Assembly: GCF_945859705.1 (NCBI RefSeq)
Contig: NC_079136.1
Coordinates: 49,366,094 to 49,430,093 of the forward strand
DNA from: Episyrphus balteatus
Lineage: Eukaryota > Arthropoda > Insecta > Diptera > Syrphidae
Reading direction: 5' to 3'
DNA: 64,000 bases
A model generated the notes under the pieces. The model worked only from the letters and a program-made list of their open reading frames with translations. It ran no database searches and was not told the origin of the DNA. Positions 25,951-36,630 of the stretch are shown piece by piece. Position 1 is the stretch's first letter. Every line of letters starts with the position of its first letter. A program made the translations under genes and the position numbers.

Positions 25951-26676
25951 AAACAAAAATTTTTGGACCATTATAAATGGTTTACTTGAAATTTGACTAT
26001 CTCGTAAACGACACGACCGATTATAATGAAAATTTGTTTATAAGAATTTTTTTTAGAAAATTTTCATAACAATTATTTATGGTTTAAAAAAAAAGTTCAA
26101 TTCAAATCAATTTTTTGAAATCGTCCCAATGAATTTTATTGAATTTTTTTTTGTACAATGAGTCAATTAAAATTTTCCTTGAACATTTTTATATACATAA
26201 AAAAAACTAGGTATGTAAAAAAAACTAATCTAAAGATTTTCAAAATATTTTTCTGGAAAGTCCTTGTTTACACAAGAAATTAAATGGCATGCTTGGTTTG
26301 AAGGTCAAAACCTTTAAAAGGAATGCTTTTGTAACTTTAAACCAAATTTTATATTATTTTTTAAGTTTTTTATTTTAAAATTTCTTAAAAAAAATTCTTT
26401 TATGATTTTTTGAAAAACTCTTAAATTCCAAGCAATTTTTAACAAGTTTCGATTAAAACCTCGATTAATTTGTACACGAAACAAATACTTGCCCTATCTA
26501 TAGAGCAAGTAAAAAATGAGGTCCTACTTTGGATATGAAAAAATATGTTTTTGGACCGTTATTAGCGATTTTTCTGTAAACGTTTTAGTATTTATAATTT
26601 TGTAAAATTAAATTTTGTATTTAAAAAATCAAAAATTTTTTTGAAATTTTGTTTTTATATGTATGTATGTGGCATA

Positions 26677-26710
<34 letters not shown>

Positions 26711-27115
26711 AAAATATGTACTTATAAATTTGTATACCTATTAAAACAAATTATTTTTTTAAACGCATCCACAATTTTTTTTTTATTGTTATTCAAGTTG
26801 CTTAACTTTTTTAAGACTTTTTATATAGAAATTTGGAAAAAAAATAAAATTCGTTTAAAAAAAAAAATAAAATAAAATCTGAAATTAAATTGCCCTCCAA
26901 AACAAGTATACAGTTTTTATTGATTTATTTAAAAAAAAAATTTTCAAAATCGTTAGAGCCGTTTTTTAAAAAACTAATTTTTTATAAATAATTTCTTGGA
27001 AAAAAATTTTAAAATAAAATTGGTTTGCCATTTTGTAGAAATCACTAATCAACATCTAAAAACAAAATTTCAAAAAAATTCAATGTCCCGTTCAATGTTT
27101 GGTCAATTAACAAAC
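25951..27115 (-). mobile_element. Fragments of family E, minus strand
   Basis: At 26487-26510 the minus strand reads ACTTGCTCTATAGATAGGGC, the 5' palindrome of E2. At 26770-27115 the sequence is the inverse of 52590-52880 in E3, including TTGCCCTCCAAAACAAGTAT and CATCTAAAAACAAAATTTC. These are probably two partial copies. A 30-base T-run lies at 26680-26709. Confidence 0.55.
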
Positions 27116-28331
27116 TGAGTGAATTAAAAAAAAAATATTTTTTAAATACAAATTAATTTAAATGAATTAAAACTTTTTCGGAGCTTTATCTATTTGTTCT
27201 TTTCTTAACCACAATAGCTCAGAAAAAGTTTTTAATTCAATTAAATTAATTTTTTATTTAAAAATTATTTTTTTTTTTTAATTTACTCAGTTTGTTTATT
27301 TTTTTTTAATTATGTACTTTCAGTAGAGTTTTTTATGAAATAAAACTTATTTTTTTTATGAAAATAAACTGGGCTTTAATAAAAAGCACAAAAATTAATA
27401 CTTATTAACTTGTTTTTTTGACTAAAATGATATGAAAGTGTAAAAAAAAAACTTAAAAAACGAAGAAAATTGTGTTTGATGCAAAATTGTGGCGAAACGG
27501 TTGTCCGCAGAAAAAAAAGTTTTGAGACAAACTTAAACTGTAGTAAATTCTTGATTTGTTGTAAAAAAAATCTTTCAAATCAAACGTAGTTTGACAAATA
27601 TAAGGCCAGTTAAAGGACAAGAGAGCAACTATCATAAAAACCGTGGTAACTCGAAAACGGGACGAAAACGAGAAAATTTCCTCTTAAGTTTTTCGACTTA
27701 AAATGATCTTAGGAATCCATGGTTTTCATTTGGGGCGGTGACTGTGGGACACGCTGTATTTATATTTTTCTTTACATTTCTTATTCAATTAATACCAAAA
27801 TTAGATACATACAAAAAATTTCACACACAAAGCAAGGTTTATCATAAGACACCGTTTTAAAAAAAAATTGGACTAGAAATTTTAAAATCGTAAAAGCCTT
27901 AAAAAAATGTATATAAGAAATTTCTTAAATTTTTAAATAAGTTTGAATGCTATTTTTAAGAATGAATTAATTAGGACTTTAGAACTACCTACATTTAAAA
28001 CTAACTCAGTGACACCTCTCAAAAAATTGAAGATTTTAATTTATAATCATTTTTATCAAAAAACAAAACCGACTTCCATGGCTATGGTTTTTCTAATTGT
28101 TTCTATGGCCGGAACGAAATTGAAATGGGACCACCAGCTTTCCAATACAAAAAGAATTATCAAAATTGGTTCACTTAGTAGAGAGTTGTGAGGTAATAAA
28201 CACAAAAAAAATACAGACGAATTGAATACCTCCTCCTTTTTGGAAGTCGCTTAAAAAAAGAAAAAAAAAAAAAATTCGTGCAATCACCATATAAAAACTT
28301 TTGGAAAAATTTTCAACCCCCTCCAATTTTT
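27116..28331. other. AT-rich sequence with a possible transposon end
   Basis: No gene is recognised. GGTGACTGTGGGACACGCTG at about 27735 looks like a transposon terminus, but no partner was found. ATTTAAAAAATA-type runs dominate 27120-27320. Confidence 0.4.
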
Positions 28332-29094
28332 ACTTGCTCTATAGGGCAAGTATTGGTTTCGTGTAGAAAAAAAAAGTTGAGGTTTTAATCAAAACCAACA
28401 TTACGATAATGGAGAAGATCAAAAAAGTGGTTTTCGTCATGTCCGTCGGTCTGTGCGTCTGTGCGACTGTGCGTCTGTGCGACTGTGCGTCTGTACGTCC
28501 ATCTGTACATCGAGCTAGGGCCTAAACGGATGGATGGATTTGCTTGAAACTTGGTACAGATGACTTTTACGTAATTCCCTAGACCCGTTTTTTTTTATTT
28601 TTTTAATATCTCCGTTTTAACGCATATCTCCCATATAACGTTTTCGAGGTATTGCAAATTTCTCGAAAACGGCTCCATCGATTTTGATTAAATTTAGTGT
28701 ACGTAATACTCTTACTGATTCTAACAAAACTGCGTTTTTAGTTTTTTTTTTTTCAAAAAATGCGGAAAACGGAAATATGGCGTTGCCGTTTTTCAAAAAT
28801 TGACATTTTTAAAGTTCATAAATTTCATCAAAGCATAAGACAATTTTATTCAAAATTTATAGACATAATTTTGAACTGGCGAATGTAAAAAAAAAATTAA
28901 AAAGAAGTTTTTGAAAAAAAATTTTTTAAAAGGTTTTTGAAAAAAATAAATTTAAATGTAATTTTTTTTTTAATTTCATTTTTTTTTTTTGTATTTTTTC
29001 TCGACACTAAACAAAATCTTAAATTTCCAATAGATATTTAAGATAGCGATACTTTGAACTACAAGAGCAAATACGTGCGACCCAGTCGTGCATT
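28332..29094 (+). mobile_element. Family E element copy (E2)
   Basis: After a T-run it starts with the palindrome ACTTGCTCTATAGGGCAAGT. Near the end AGAGCAA repeats the inverted outer half and is followed by a short hairpin (CGACCCAGTCG), TGCATT and T-rich DNA. Inside are GTGCGTCTGTGCGAC repeats and CCTAAACGGATGGATGGATT, shared with E3. The end layout matches families A and C. It is non-coding. Confidence 0.72.
28440..28515 (+). repeat. GTSTGTGCGWC repeat
   Basis: Tandem GTCTGTGCGACTGTGC-type units, the diverged counterpart of the TCTG run at 52091 in E3. Confidence 0.8.
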
Positions 29095-31138
29095 TTATTT
29101 TTTCTGAATACGCCACTGATCAAGAACTATTACCTAGTATCTAAAACAAAAAATGTGATTAAGTGATTTCTCCAAATTTGTTTAGCTGATAAAATTTCCT
29201 GCAAAGTACCTATAAACATGAGTTTTAAAATTCAATAGGTAAATACATATTTTCGAATTCAAAATTTTAATATTGAAATGAAATATTTGAAAATGACTAC
29301 CTTCATGTGAACATTTTAGTTGAATACATTTTTATGCCTCTGAGTGCAAGGACAATTATCACAGGAACAGTGAGTTCATTAATTTTATAGAAATACGTTA
29401 ACCAACTTTGCACACATAATGTTGCAACTACTACCATTACTTAATGATCCTTTGTTGACTGTCCAATGTTACAATCTGGAAAATCTACTATACACATCAT
29501 TACCATAAAATTATTATTACCAAAATTTAATTTCGTCCTTGCCTCATATTGTATAGGTAAGTAACATTTAACGTTCGACTGCATTCACCACCACGACGAC
29601 CATCATGATTAAGCAGTCAATCCATATTCATGGACATTTGCATCGCGTCCGTGGTTTAAAAATATGGTAACCAAGTTAATAGCAAAACATACCTATACTC
29701 TGTGAGTACAGTTGCTATACGAAAACTTAACATATTGACTTCATTTTAAAATTTTGTGGTCAAAAAGGTAATTTATTGATAAGTAGTATGCTTTTATGTT
29801 CTTAAAATTTATAATGAAAATACTAATTTGAGTGTTTTAAGGAGAATCATGTGTAGATTATAAAAATCCTTCAAAAGGGTTTATTTTTATTTATTTTTTC
29901 ATACATACTTACAGAGATGCTAGCCTGTGTAGTCAATTTATATTGAAGTTTATGAATGAACAACTATAACTTTTGTGTCAAATTAAGCCGATTAGCATTT
30001 TTCCTAGCCCACACAAGTTTTTGCTATTTCAAAACCGTCAAAATAAAAGTCCTTGGAATAATATTAGCCTCCTTCAGTTGGATTTGTTTAAATGTTTATG
30101 AAACATGTTTAAAATTTGTATTTATATTTTTTTTTTTTTTCAATTTATAAAAGGCTGATAACCACTTTAAACGATGACTTTTAATGTTAATTATTAGCTT
30201 TTATGTTTGTTTAGTATAGGTTTGTTGAATGTTGCGGCTCGTAGGCCATGTTATTTATTAGATTTAACCTTATTTTGGGGTTTATGTTTCAAAGAATATT
30301 TTTATAAACACTGGCCTTTTTACTAGAACGATTTCTATTTATTATAATTATAAAACACATGCCACAACTTTATTGTGTTGGTACATTGTCATGAAAATTA
30401 GGACAAATTCAAAAGACTAAAAGAAAAATTTAATTAGTTTTTCATTGTTTTTCGTTGAATTTTATAGATTATACAAAAAAAAAAAAGTATTATTGGTTTT
30501 GAATAATAAATTTATGTGATTGACGGTGATTGAGGTAGTCAAATTAAAATCTATTGATTGTAAATTATTGTTTTAGGTAAAAAAAAAAGGATAAAATATT
30601 AGTGGCTTTGTGAATAAAAAATGTTAATGTAAAATAATTACAAAAATTTAATGTCGCACCACCCACCGTTAATGACAAAATCGTGTGGAATTATAAATAA
30701 TTTTTAGTTAGAAAAACAAAATTATTTTTTTTTAAATAGTCGGCAATATTACAAAAGAACTTAAATTAAAAATTCAATTGTTTTTCATTTTATATTTAAT
30801 TACATTTTTTAAAAATAAAACAATCAAATAAAATGTTGATTGAAAAATAAATTTGAATACACTTAAAGCCTTTTAACCTTGTCGACTCTGTAAGGGAAGA
30901 TCGTGAGTAAAATCTATGAGTTAAGATTTTTTCGCACAGTTATTATATAATAATGACCCAATGAACTTCCTTAAGTCTTGGGACCGAGTTTCGATTGCCA
31001 AAAAAACTAAAACAAAAATTTTCAAAAATACTCAAATTTTTCAGTAGACCTTAGCTTTTGTGGACTTATTTTTGGCCAAAATGATCTGTTAAGTTCATAA
31101 AATTTTCAATAGCACTGGTCAGCAATAAAAAAAATAAA
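29095..31138. other. Single-copy-like AT-rich sequence
   Basis: No exon or repeat family is recognised. The 29330-29700 stretch is less AT-rich. ACTGGTCAGCAA at 31114 resembles the family B terminus and sits beside C3. Confidence 0.45.
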
Positions 31139-31606
31139 TCATATGTGCAATTCACACTTGGTTTTGAAGTGAAAATCATTTTAAAAAAATCGAAAAAAAT
31201 ATATCTTTTTTATATTCCATGACTATTTTTATATGACAACCTACAATAAATTTTATACCATCTTATTTATTTAGCTCAAAGTATTTATATTATGAGATTA
31301 CGGTACTTCCTCTACTGCTGGCTGGTCATCGGCAAAAAATCTTTACAGGTGTTTTGAGGTTTTTTTTTTCAAATTTTTCAATTAAAGATTATATAACTAT
31401 AACATCTTTTCACCGTTATCTCAGAATTTTGAATATGAAATAAATTGAAATTTTGCAGAATTATAATTTATTTAATTACCTATCTACTGTATAAATTTCA
31501 TTTATCTATCTATTAAAATAAAAAAGTTATGACCAATGATTTTTCGTGTCGCTTTTTCGTTTCATCTTGTTTCAAATCACTACGATACTAAAGAGGTTTT
31601 CACTTC
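31139..31606 (-). mobile_element. Helentron-like element, family C copy 3 (C3), shortened
   Basis: On the minus strand the start is GAAGTGAAAAC at 31606. The end carries the inverted TTTCACTTC, the hairpin GTGTGAATTGCAC and ATGA at 31139. About 360 bp of the body seen in C2 are missing, so the copy is internally deleted. Both ends are recognisable. Confidence 0.72.
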
Positions 31607-33974
31607 AAAAATTTTGGAAGCAAGAACTGTTTTACATGATTTTGATTAAGCTGAACTCAAAACTGCTTATTTAGATAGATTTATTTGCGTTCTGAAGAAA
31701 TTCATCACAAAAATCGTAACGAAATAAAATTAAAAAAAATTTGTTGGGCCCCTTACCAAAAAAATGTTCGTTTTGATACATGAAATCCAAACATGTATTA
31801 ATAAAAAGAAAAAAAAAACCGTTTCATATAATCAAAATAGAAAAGTTTATTTTTCAAAAACGGCTCATGCTACACTCGTGGAAGAAATTAAGGTTACACT
31901 CGCGGAAGAAATTAAGGTTCAAGAGACTGCGTATTTCTTTTGAAAATGGTCGTACGGATTTTCAGAGAAATTGAATGGAAAAGAATATTTTTGTCTGAGG
32001 ACAAAACATTTAAAAAGAAAATTACAAAAATTTTGTTTTCTAAAAAAGGCAGGTACCTTTCTGATTTTATGGGAAATTCAATCAAAACTTTTCTAAATTT
32101 TCTTGGGCACAGGTTATTTCATCCATATAGTGGTAACGTTGGAAAATTTTTTCCCAAGTTCGTAGACCAAAAAGAAGTACCAGATTATTTTCGAAAAAAA
32201 GCTCGAAAAAGTTTTTCTTCATTAGAAAAATTTCTTGTTTTTATATCCTTTTCCTTCAAATTCCAGAATGAATTTTTGTGGATTTTTTTTTTTGTTTTGA
32301 TCAATTAATCTTTTAAAATTTTGTTCAAAATTTTTGTGTGAATGGTAAAATTTTTTTCGGTTTATGTAAAAAAAACCAGTCTAACATTTTCAAAAAAAAA
32401 AATTTGACAATTTTTGATTTAAATTGTTTATACTGAATTTTGAGGTAAAATTCACTTAAAACGGTGTCTAAGGTGTTCAAAAACAAAAATATAAGGCCAT
32501 TGGCGATAAACTTAAAATTATCTCAAGAATGTGTGATTTTTTCATCAAATACCTCTACACTGAGAGAAAAAATAAATTGAAGTTGAAACGTCGTTATTTC
32601 CAAGTTTAAGTACTTTGATTTATGTGACTTTAAGATACGAAACCATGAAAAATTAACCTATTTTTTACGTTGATTTTTAAATGTTCATCTTCAACGCAAA
32701 AATTATTCCGAATAATAAAATTATAAAATATATCAATGTGGTTTTCATTGATTTCACGTTGTTTTATGGTGGCTGTCCCTCAGTGTAGAGATTTTTTTTT
32801 TGAAAACTATAATTTTATATCACCAATCTTAAGCACTTTTAATTTTAACTATTTTTGTGTAGGTATATGGAAAGTAAAATTGCTGAATTTCACTATTTTT
32901 CGTAGTAGGTGCGAAAATTCTTTAGAAATCAGTCTTTATTTATAAGTGTGTTTCTTCGAAAAAAAAAAACATAAAAAATACATGAACAATAGAAAAATAA
33001 AACATCAAACCGGGATTCCTCAAAATTTATAAAAATAGCAATCATACGTCCAAAACGTTACAGTCCCCGGTTACCGGATGTGCGAAGTATAAAATATGGG
33101 TCAAATTGTGCAAGTAAACATAGCCTAGCCGCCACTCCATAGTTCTGTTTTTTCGTCCTTCTTTTTTTTTAATTCTTTTTATTTTTTGTCAGTTTGCTTT
33201 ACAATTGTTTGTCCTTTGTTTTGGGTTAATTTGGTAACAACTGTGTGTATGCGGATCGTGACCAAATATCCTGCATACGTGAGCAGTTTTTAAAATTTAT
33301 TTTTTTTTTGTTTTCATAATAATTTCAGAGCCCTTGGCTTTTGTTAAAAAAAAAAAAGGATGGAATTTTTGATAAAATAAAAAAAAAAAGAGTTTTATAC
33401 ATCGTGGAAGTTGACTGGATGGAATATTTTATATTTTACAAAGTAGAGTTTTTTTTTTAAATATTTTTTTCAGTTTTATTTGAATAAAATATTCTATGAA
33501 ATTCTACTTTTAAGGAAACTCTTTTGCAAAATAAAAAAAAAAAACTGAATATTGCTTTCCTCTTTTGTTTCCCTTAGGCGTTAGCATGTAATAAAACAGA
33601 ATATATTTTTTTTTTTTTTTTGGAATTTTAAAACTCATATATTTCCATCAAACAGACAAACAGAGCACTCGTCAACTTCTCCAATTATTAACTTTTCGAT
33701 GTTCAACACGAGATAGCGAACAGCAAGGATATAGACAATTTATATATGCAACTGATATCCATCATTCTGTTTGTGCAATATACTTTTTTTTAATTAAAAG
33801 AGTTATTCTTTTCTGTTTTGTTTACTTTATGTAAAAAAAGGGTTATATTCAAATTTATTTTTGAATGAATATATTTTAAATTTCAAAAATTATAATATTC
33901 TTATTTATAAAGTTTTTTTTAAGCTGTGATTAACAAACAAACAATAATTTTATTTTTCTTATCTTTTTTTTCAG
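31607..33974. other. Region upstream of the complexin coding exon
   Basis: No coding exon is recognised. A 24-bp unit is duplicated at 31871-31918. A patch at 33050-33140 is more GC-rich (CAGTCCCCGGTTACCGGATG) and contains TATAAAATAT at about 33090, so an upstream promoter or 5' UTR exon could lie here, but no donor site was confirmed. The last 20 bp form the splice acceptor of the complexin exon. Confidence 0.45.
31871..31918 (+). repeat. 24-bp tandem duplication
   Basis: TACACTCGYGGAAGAAATTA plus AGGT is repeated twice with one difference. It creates a repeated peptide in a short frame that does not look like a real gene. Confidence 0.8.
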
Positions 33975-34128
33975 ATTGAATAACAAAATAAAAAAAACAA
34001 ACATTTTTAACTTCTGAAATCCAACTCTGAAGTTCTAAAAATTGTTTTTATTTCAATAAAAACAACAAATAAACAAAAAGCTACTTAAAGCAAAGCAAAG
34101 AGAAGAAAAAAAAAGAAACCACTTCAAA
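33975..34128 (+). other. cpx: 5' UTR part of the first coding exon of complexin
   Basis: A polypyrimidine tract ending in TTTTTTTTCAG lies just before this A-rich leader, so the exon probably begins at 33975 and is spliced to one or more upstream non-coding exons. An ATTAAC at about 33929 could serve as branch point. The leader is rich in CAAA and AAAG repeats and has a TAA in frame with the start codon, so it is non-coding in that frame. I cannot identify the upstream exon or promoter. An alternative is that transcription starts inside this region and the AG is not used. Confidence 0.7.
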
Positions 34129-34183
34129 ATGGCTGCGTTTATTGCGAAACAAATGGTTGGCAATCAACTAAGTGCAGTTAAAG
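34129..34183 (+). CDS. cpx: Complexin, first coding exon (partial gene)
   Basis: The exon encodes MAAFIAKQMVGNQLSAVK and then the first base of a glycine codon, which I recognise as the N terminus of insect complexin. Complexins are small cytosolic presynaptic proteins that bind the assembled SNARE bundle, clamp spontaneous vesicle fusion and help evoked release. This exon covers only the start of the N-terminal region; the accessory helix, central SNARE-binding helix and C-terminal tail lie in later exons that I do not find in the window. The start is fixed by a good fly-type context (TTCAAAATGG) and an in-frame TAA at 34057-34059. The exon ends in phase 1 at AAAG followed by GTATGT, a strong donor. 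Reading on into the intron gives unrelated residues, which supports the splice call. The following intron reaches at least the window end. Confidence 0.93.
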
Positions 34184-34531
34184 GTATGTACCCACTTAAT
34201 TTTTTTTTCAAAACTCTATAAATGCATATTTTGTATGTTTAATCGCATTAATACACTACTCACAGAGATATGTTGTATCATTAAAAGAAATAAAACCACA
34301 ATTCAAGGACATAATTATAACGCGTGCGGCGATGCAGTTGCAGGCAATTACTATTATTATGGTCATAAACTGCGGGTAATGTTGTTAGTTAGTTAGTTAA
34401 AAGTTGAAAGTTTTAAGTGCCACTGCCGCCACATAGTCTACGTTAGTTTTTTTTTATTTTGGAAAGTTGGTTGGTAATTAAAAAATAAAAAAATAAAATG
34501 TTAAGAATATCCTTGTTGTGTTTTGACGGCG

Positions 34532-36325
34532 CACAGTGTGGTAATTCGCCAATCTGACTGGACAAAATAGAAAAAAAAAAGTTTAGCCACATGATTTTAA
34601 ATCATGAGTTGAGCTTCTCAATACAATGGGTAACTGTAATTCATGTTTGGTTTTTTGGTTTTCATCTCGGATTAGCTTAAGCTAAGCTTGAAAGTTGGTT
34701 CTTGCCAACAGTTGGATGGAGATAATACAAAGTATTCTATTTTTCGCTTGAGTTTGGTTGACGATTAAAAACGCTTTGGTAGTTTTTTTGTTGTAATTGT
34801 TTTTTTAAATTGTTAATCTACATTTGGAGGTAAAGAATTATAATTTTTATTTATTAATTACCATTGCAACTATTTAAAAAAAAATAAATTCTGTAAGATG
34901 GCTAGGAAGTGCAAAAAAAATATCTTTGTTTTTCAAATAGAGGTAAAGTTAATTTTTCCGCATTTTTCCGGTCTGAAATTAATTAATTAATGTATTGTGG
35001 AGTGTTGTCATTGAAATTAGCTATTTACATGTCTCGCGTTTTCTCGACCGCCATACAACTTTTTTCACTTTTCAAAATGAAGTCAAGATTTTCAAAAAAA
35101 CAAATTTTCGAAAAATGTGTCAAAACTGCCAAATAAGATCGAAAAGACAGTTTTTTTGATCTTTTAATGAGCAGGTATCATCTTTGGAACATTTTTGACA
35201 ATAAATAAAAATTAAAAACATATATAAAAGTTTTGTGCTTCAAGTTAAGCAAAAAAAAAAAAAAACAAAAAAGGTGGAAGACACTTTGGACCGTTCTTTA
35301 AACATGAATTTCATTTTGCTTGACCAATATTATGTGGTAACTAAATAAACAAAAACAGTAGATAGTGAAACAAAGAAGAAAAGAATTTTTAAAAATTAAA
35401 AAAATGGGAAAAATATAACAAACGAAAGGTTAAAAGTGCACCTATCCATTAGAAATAGTTAAAATCAGTAGAATCGCTCTCCGCAAAATTGAAAAAGCAT
35501 ATTCCAATAAAACCGTAAAGGATTTATCGAAATTTTCTTTGAGTGATGGATCAAAATGTATAAAAGATTAAGTTCTGATCCTCTGGAACCACTAAACCAC
35601 TGGAATTTTCAACTAATCAGGCATTATCATTGATGAATGATGCTTTTCTGTCGGAACACCTAAAACAAGTTAAATGCAAAAAGCAAGCAAGTGTAAAAGG
35701 CCAGAAATAGGGACACCAAGAAATTTAGAGAATTATAAGCTTGAAAAACATCGAAGGTAATAATAAACACAGCTGCTTTTAATAGGCCCTTAAGTTTCAA
35801 GTTTGCATCGCACGAAAAGGAGTTACTTTTTTGAATTATCTGCAGATATTTTTAAAGGTGATGCCATTTTTTATGATTGGGAAACATATTTAATTAAAAT
35901 TATTGCTTAAATTTTAATTTAAAGCATGATATTGAGAAAATAAATCATATATGTCACCTGTCAAAAACGTGTGTAAAAGTTCTATTTTTTAATAAAAACT
36001 AATTATTCTGCCTCTCTTTTTTCGTGAATAGCAAAAAAATTTTTATTTATTGAGATTTTTCAAGCGTTTTTTTTTAATAATTAAGTATATCCAATCATAG
36101 AATATGTTTACGGAAACATAAATTCAAATACTATAAAAATTCATTTTCTTCATCACTATTTTGACCCACTTTTTGCAGAAGTTATAGATTTCTTTTTAAA
36201 AAATCTTTCTTTTTTATAGAATTTTATCTATTCACATTCATTTGTTTAAAACTGTTTAGAAAAAAAGTCGATTTAACGCGAGTTATTAATTTTGTCCAGC
36301 TAGATTCGTGATTGGCCACACTGTG
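34532..36325. mobile_element. Transib-type element, non-autonomous
   Basis: The left end reads CACAGTGTGG and the right end, read inward, also CACAGTGTGG. On each side the heptamer CACAGTG is followed by a 23-bp spacer and ACAAAAT, resembling the 23-bp recombination signal of V(D)J joints. CGGCG stands immediately outside both ends (34527-34531 and 36326-36330), a 5-bp GC-rich target duplication. Heptamer-type ends and 5-bp GC-rich duplications are known traits of Transib, the family related to RAG1. The 1.8-kb interior has no long frame, so transposase must come from elsewhere. It lies in the complexin intron. Confidence 0.85.
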
Positions 36326-36630
36326 CGGCGGGAAGTTTTTTGTTAGTCAGTGTGAATTTAATAAAAATTTGTATGGCTTTTTCACAGGAAGCTTTTATGT
36401 TGTTTTTATTTTTTAAACTTTTTTTGTTTGTCATGTACCTAGATTGCATTCATAAAATGAATAAGCCTGTAAATATGTTAGACAGAAAAAAACTTTGCAT
36501 TGATGTATTTACTTTACATTGATAAATAAAAGAATTCTTATAAAGGAATTTAGTAAAACTTTTCCATAGCCAAACCTAATAATAACCGAAAGTTAAATAC
36601 CTTTGAAGGATTTTAAAAAATTCTATCTTT

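Noticed and set aside
32736..34000. T-rich tracts before the complexin exon as further splice acceptors
   Set aside because: Poly-T followed by AG is frequent in this AT-rich DNA; only the site at 33971-33974 is tied to a coding exon.
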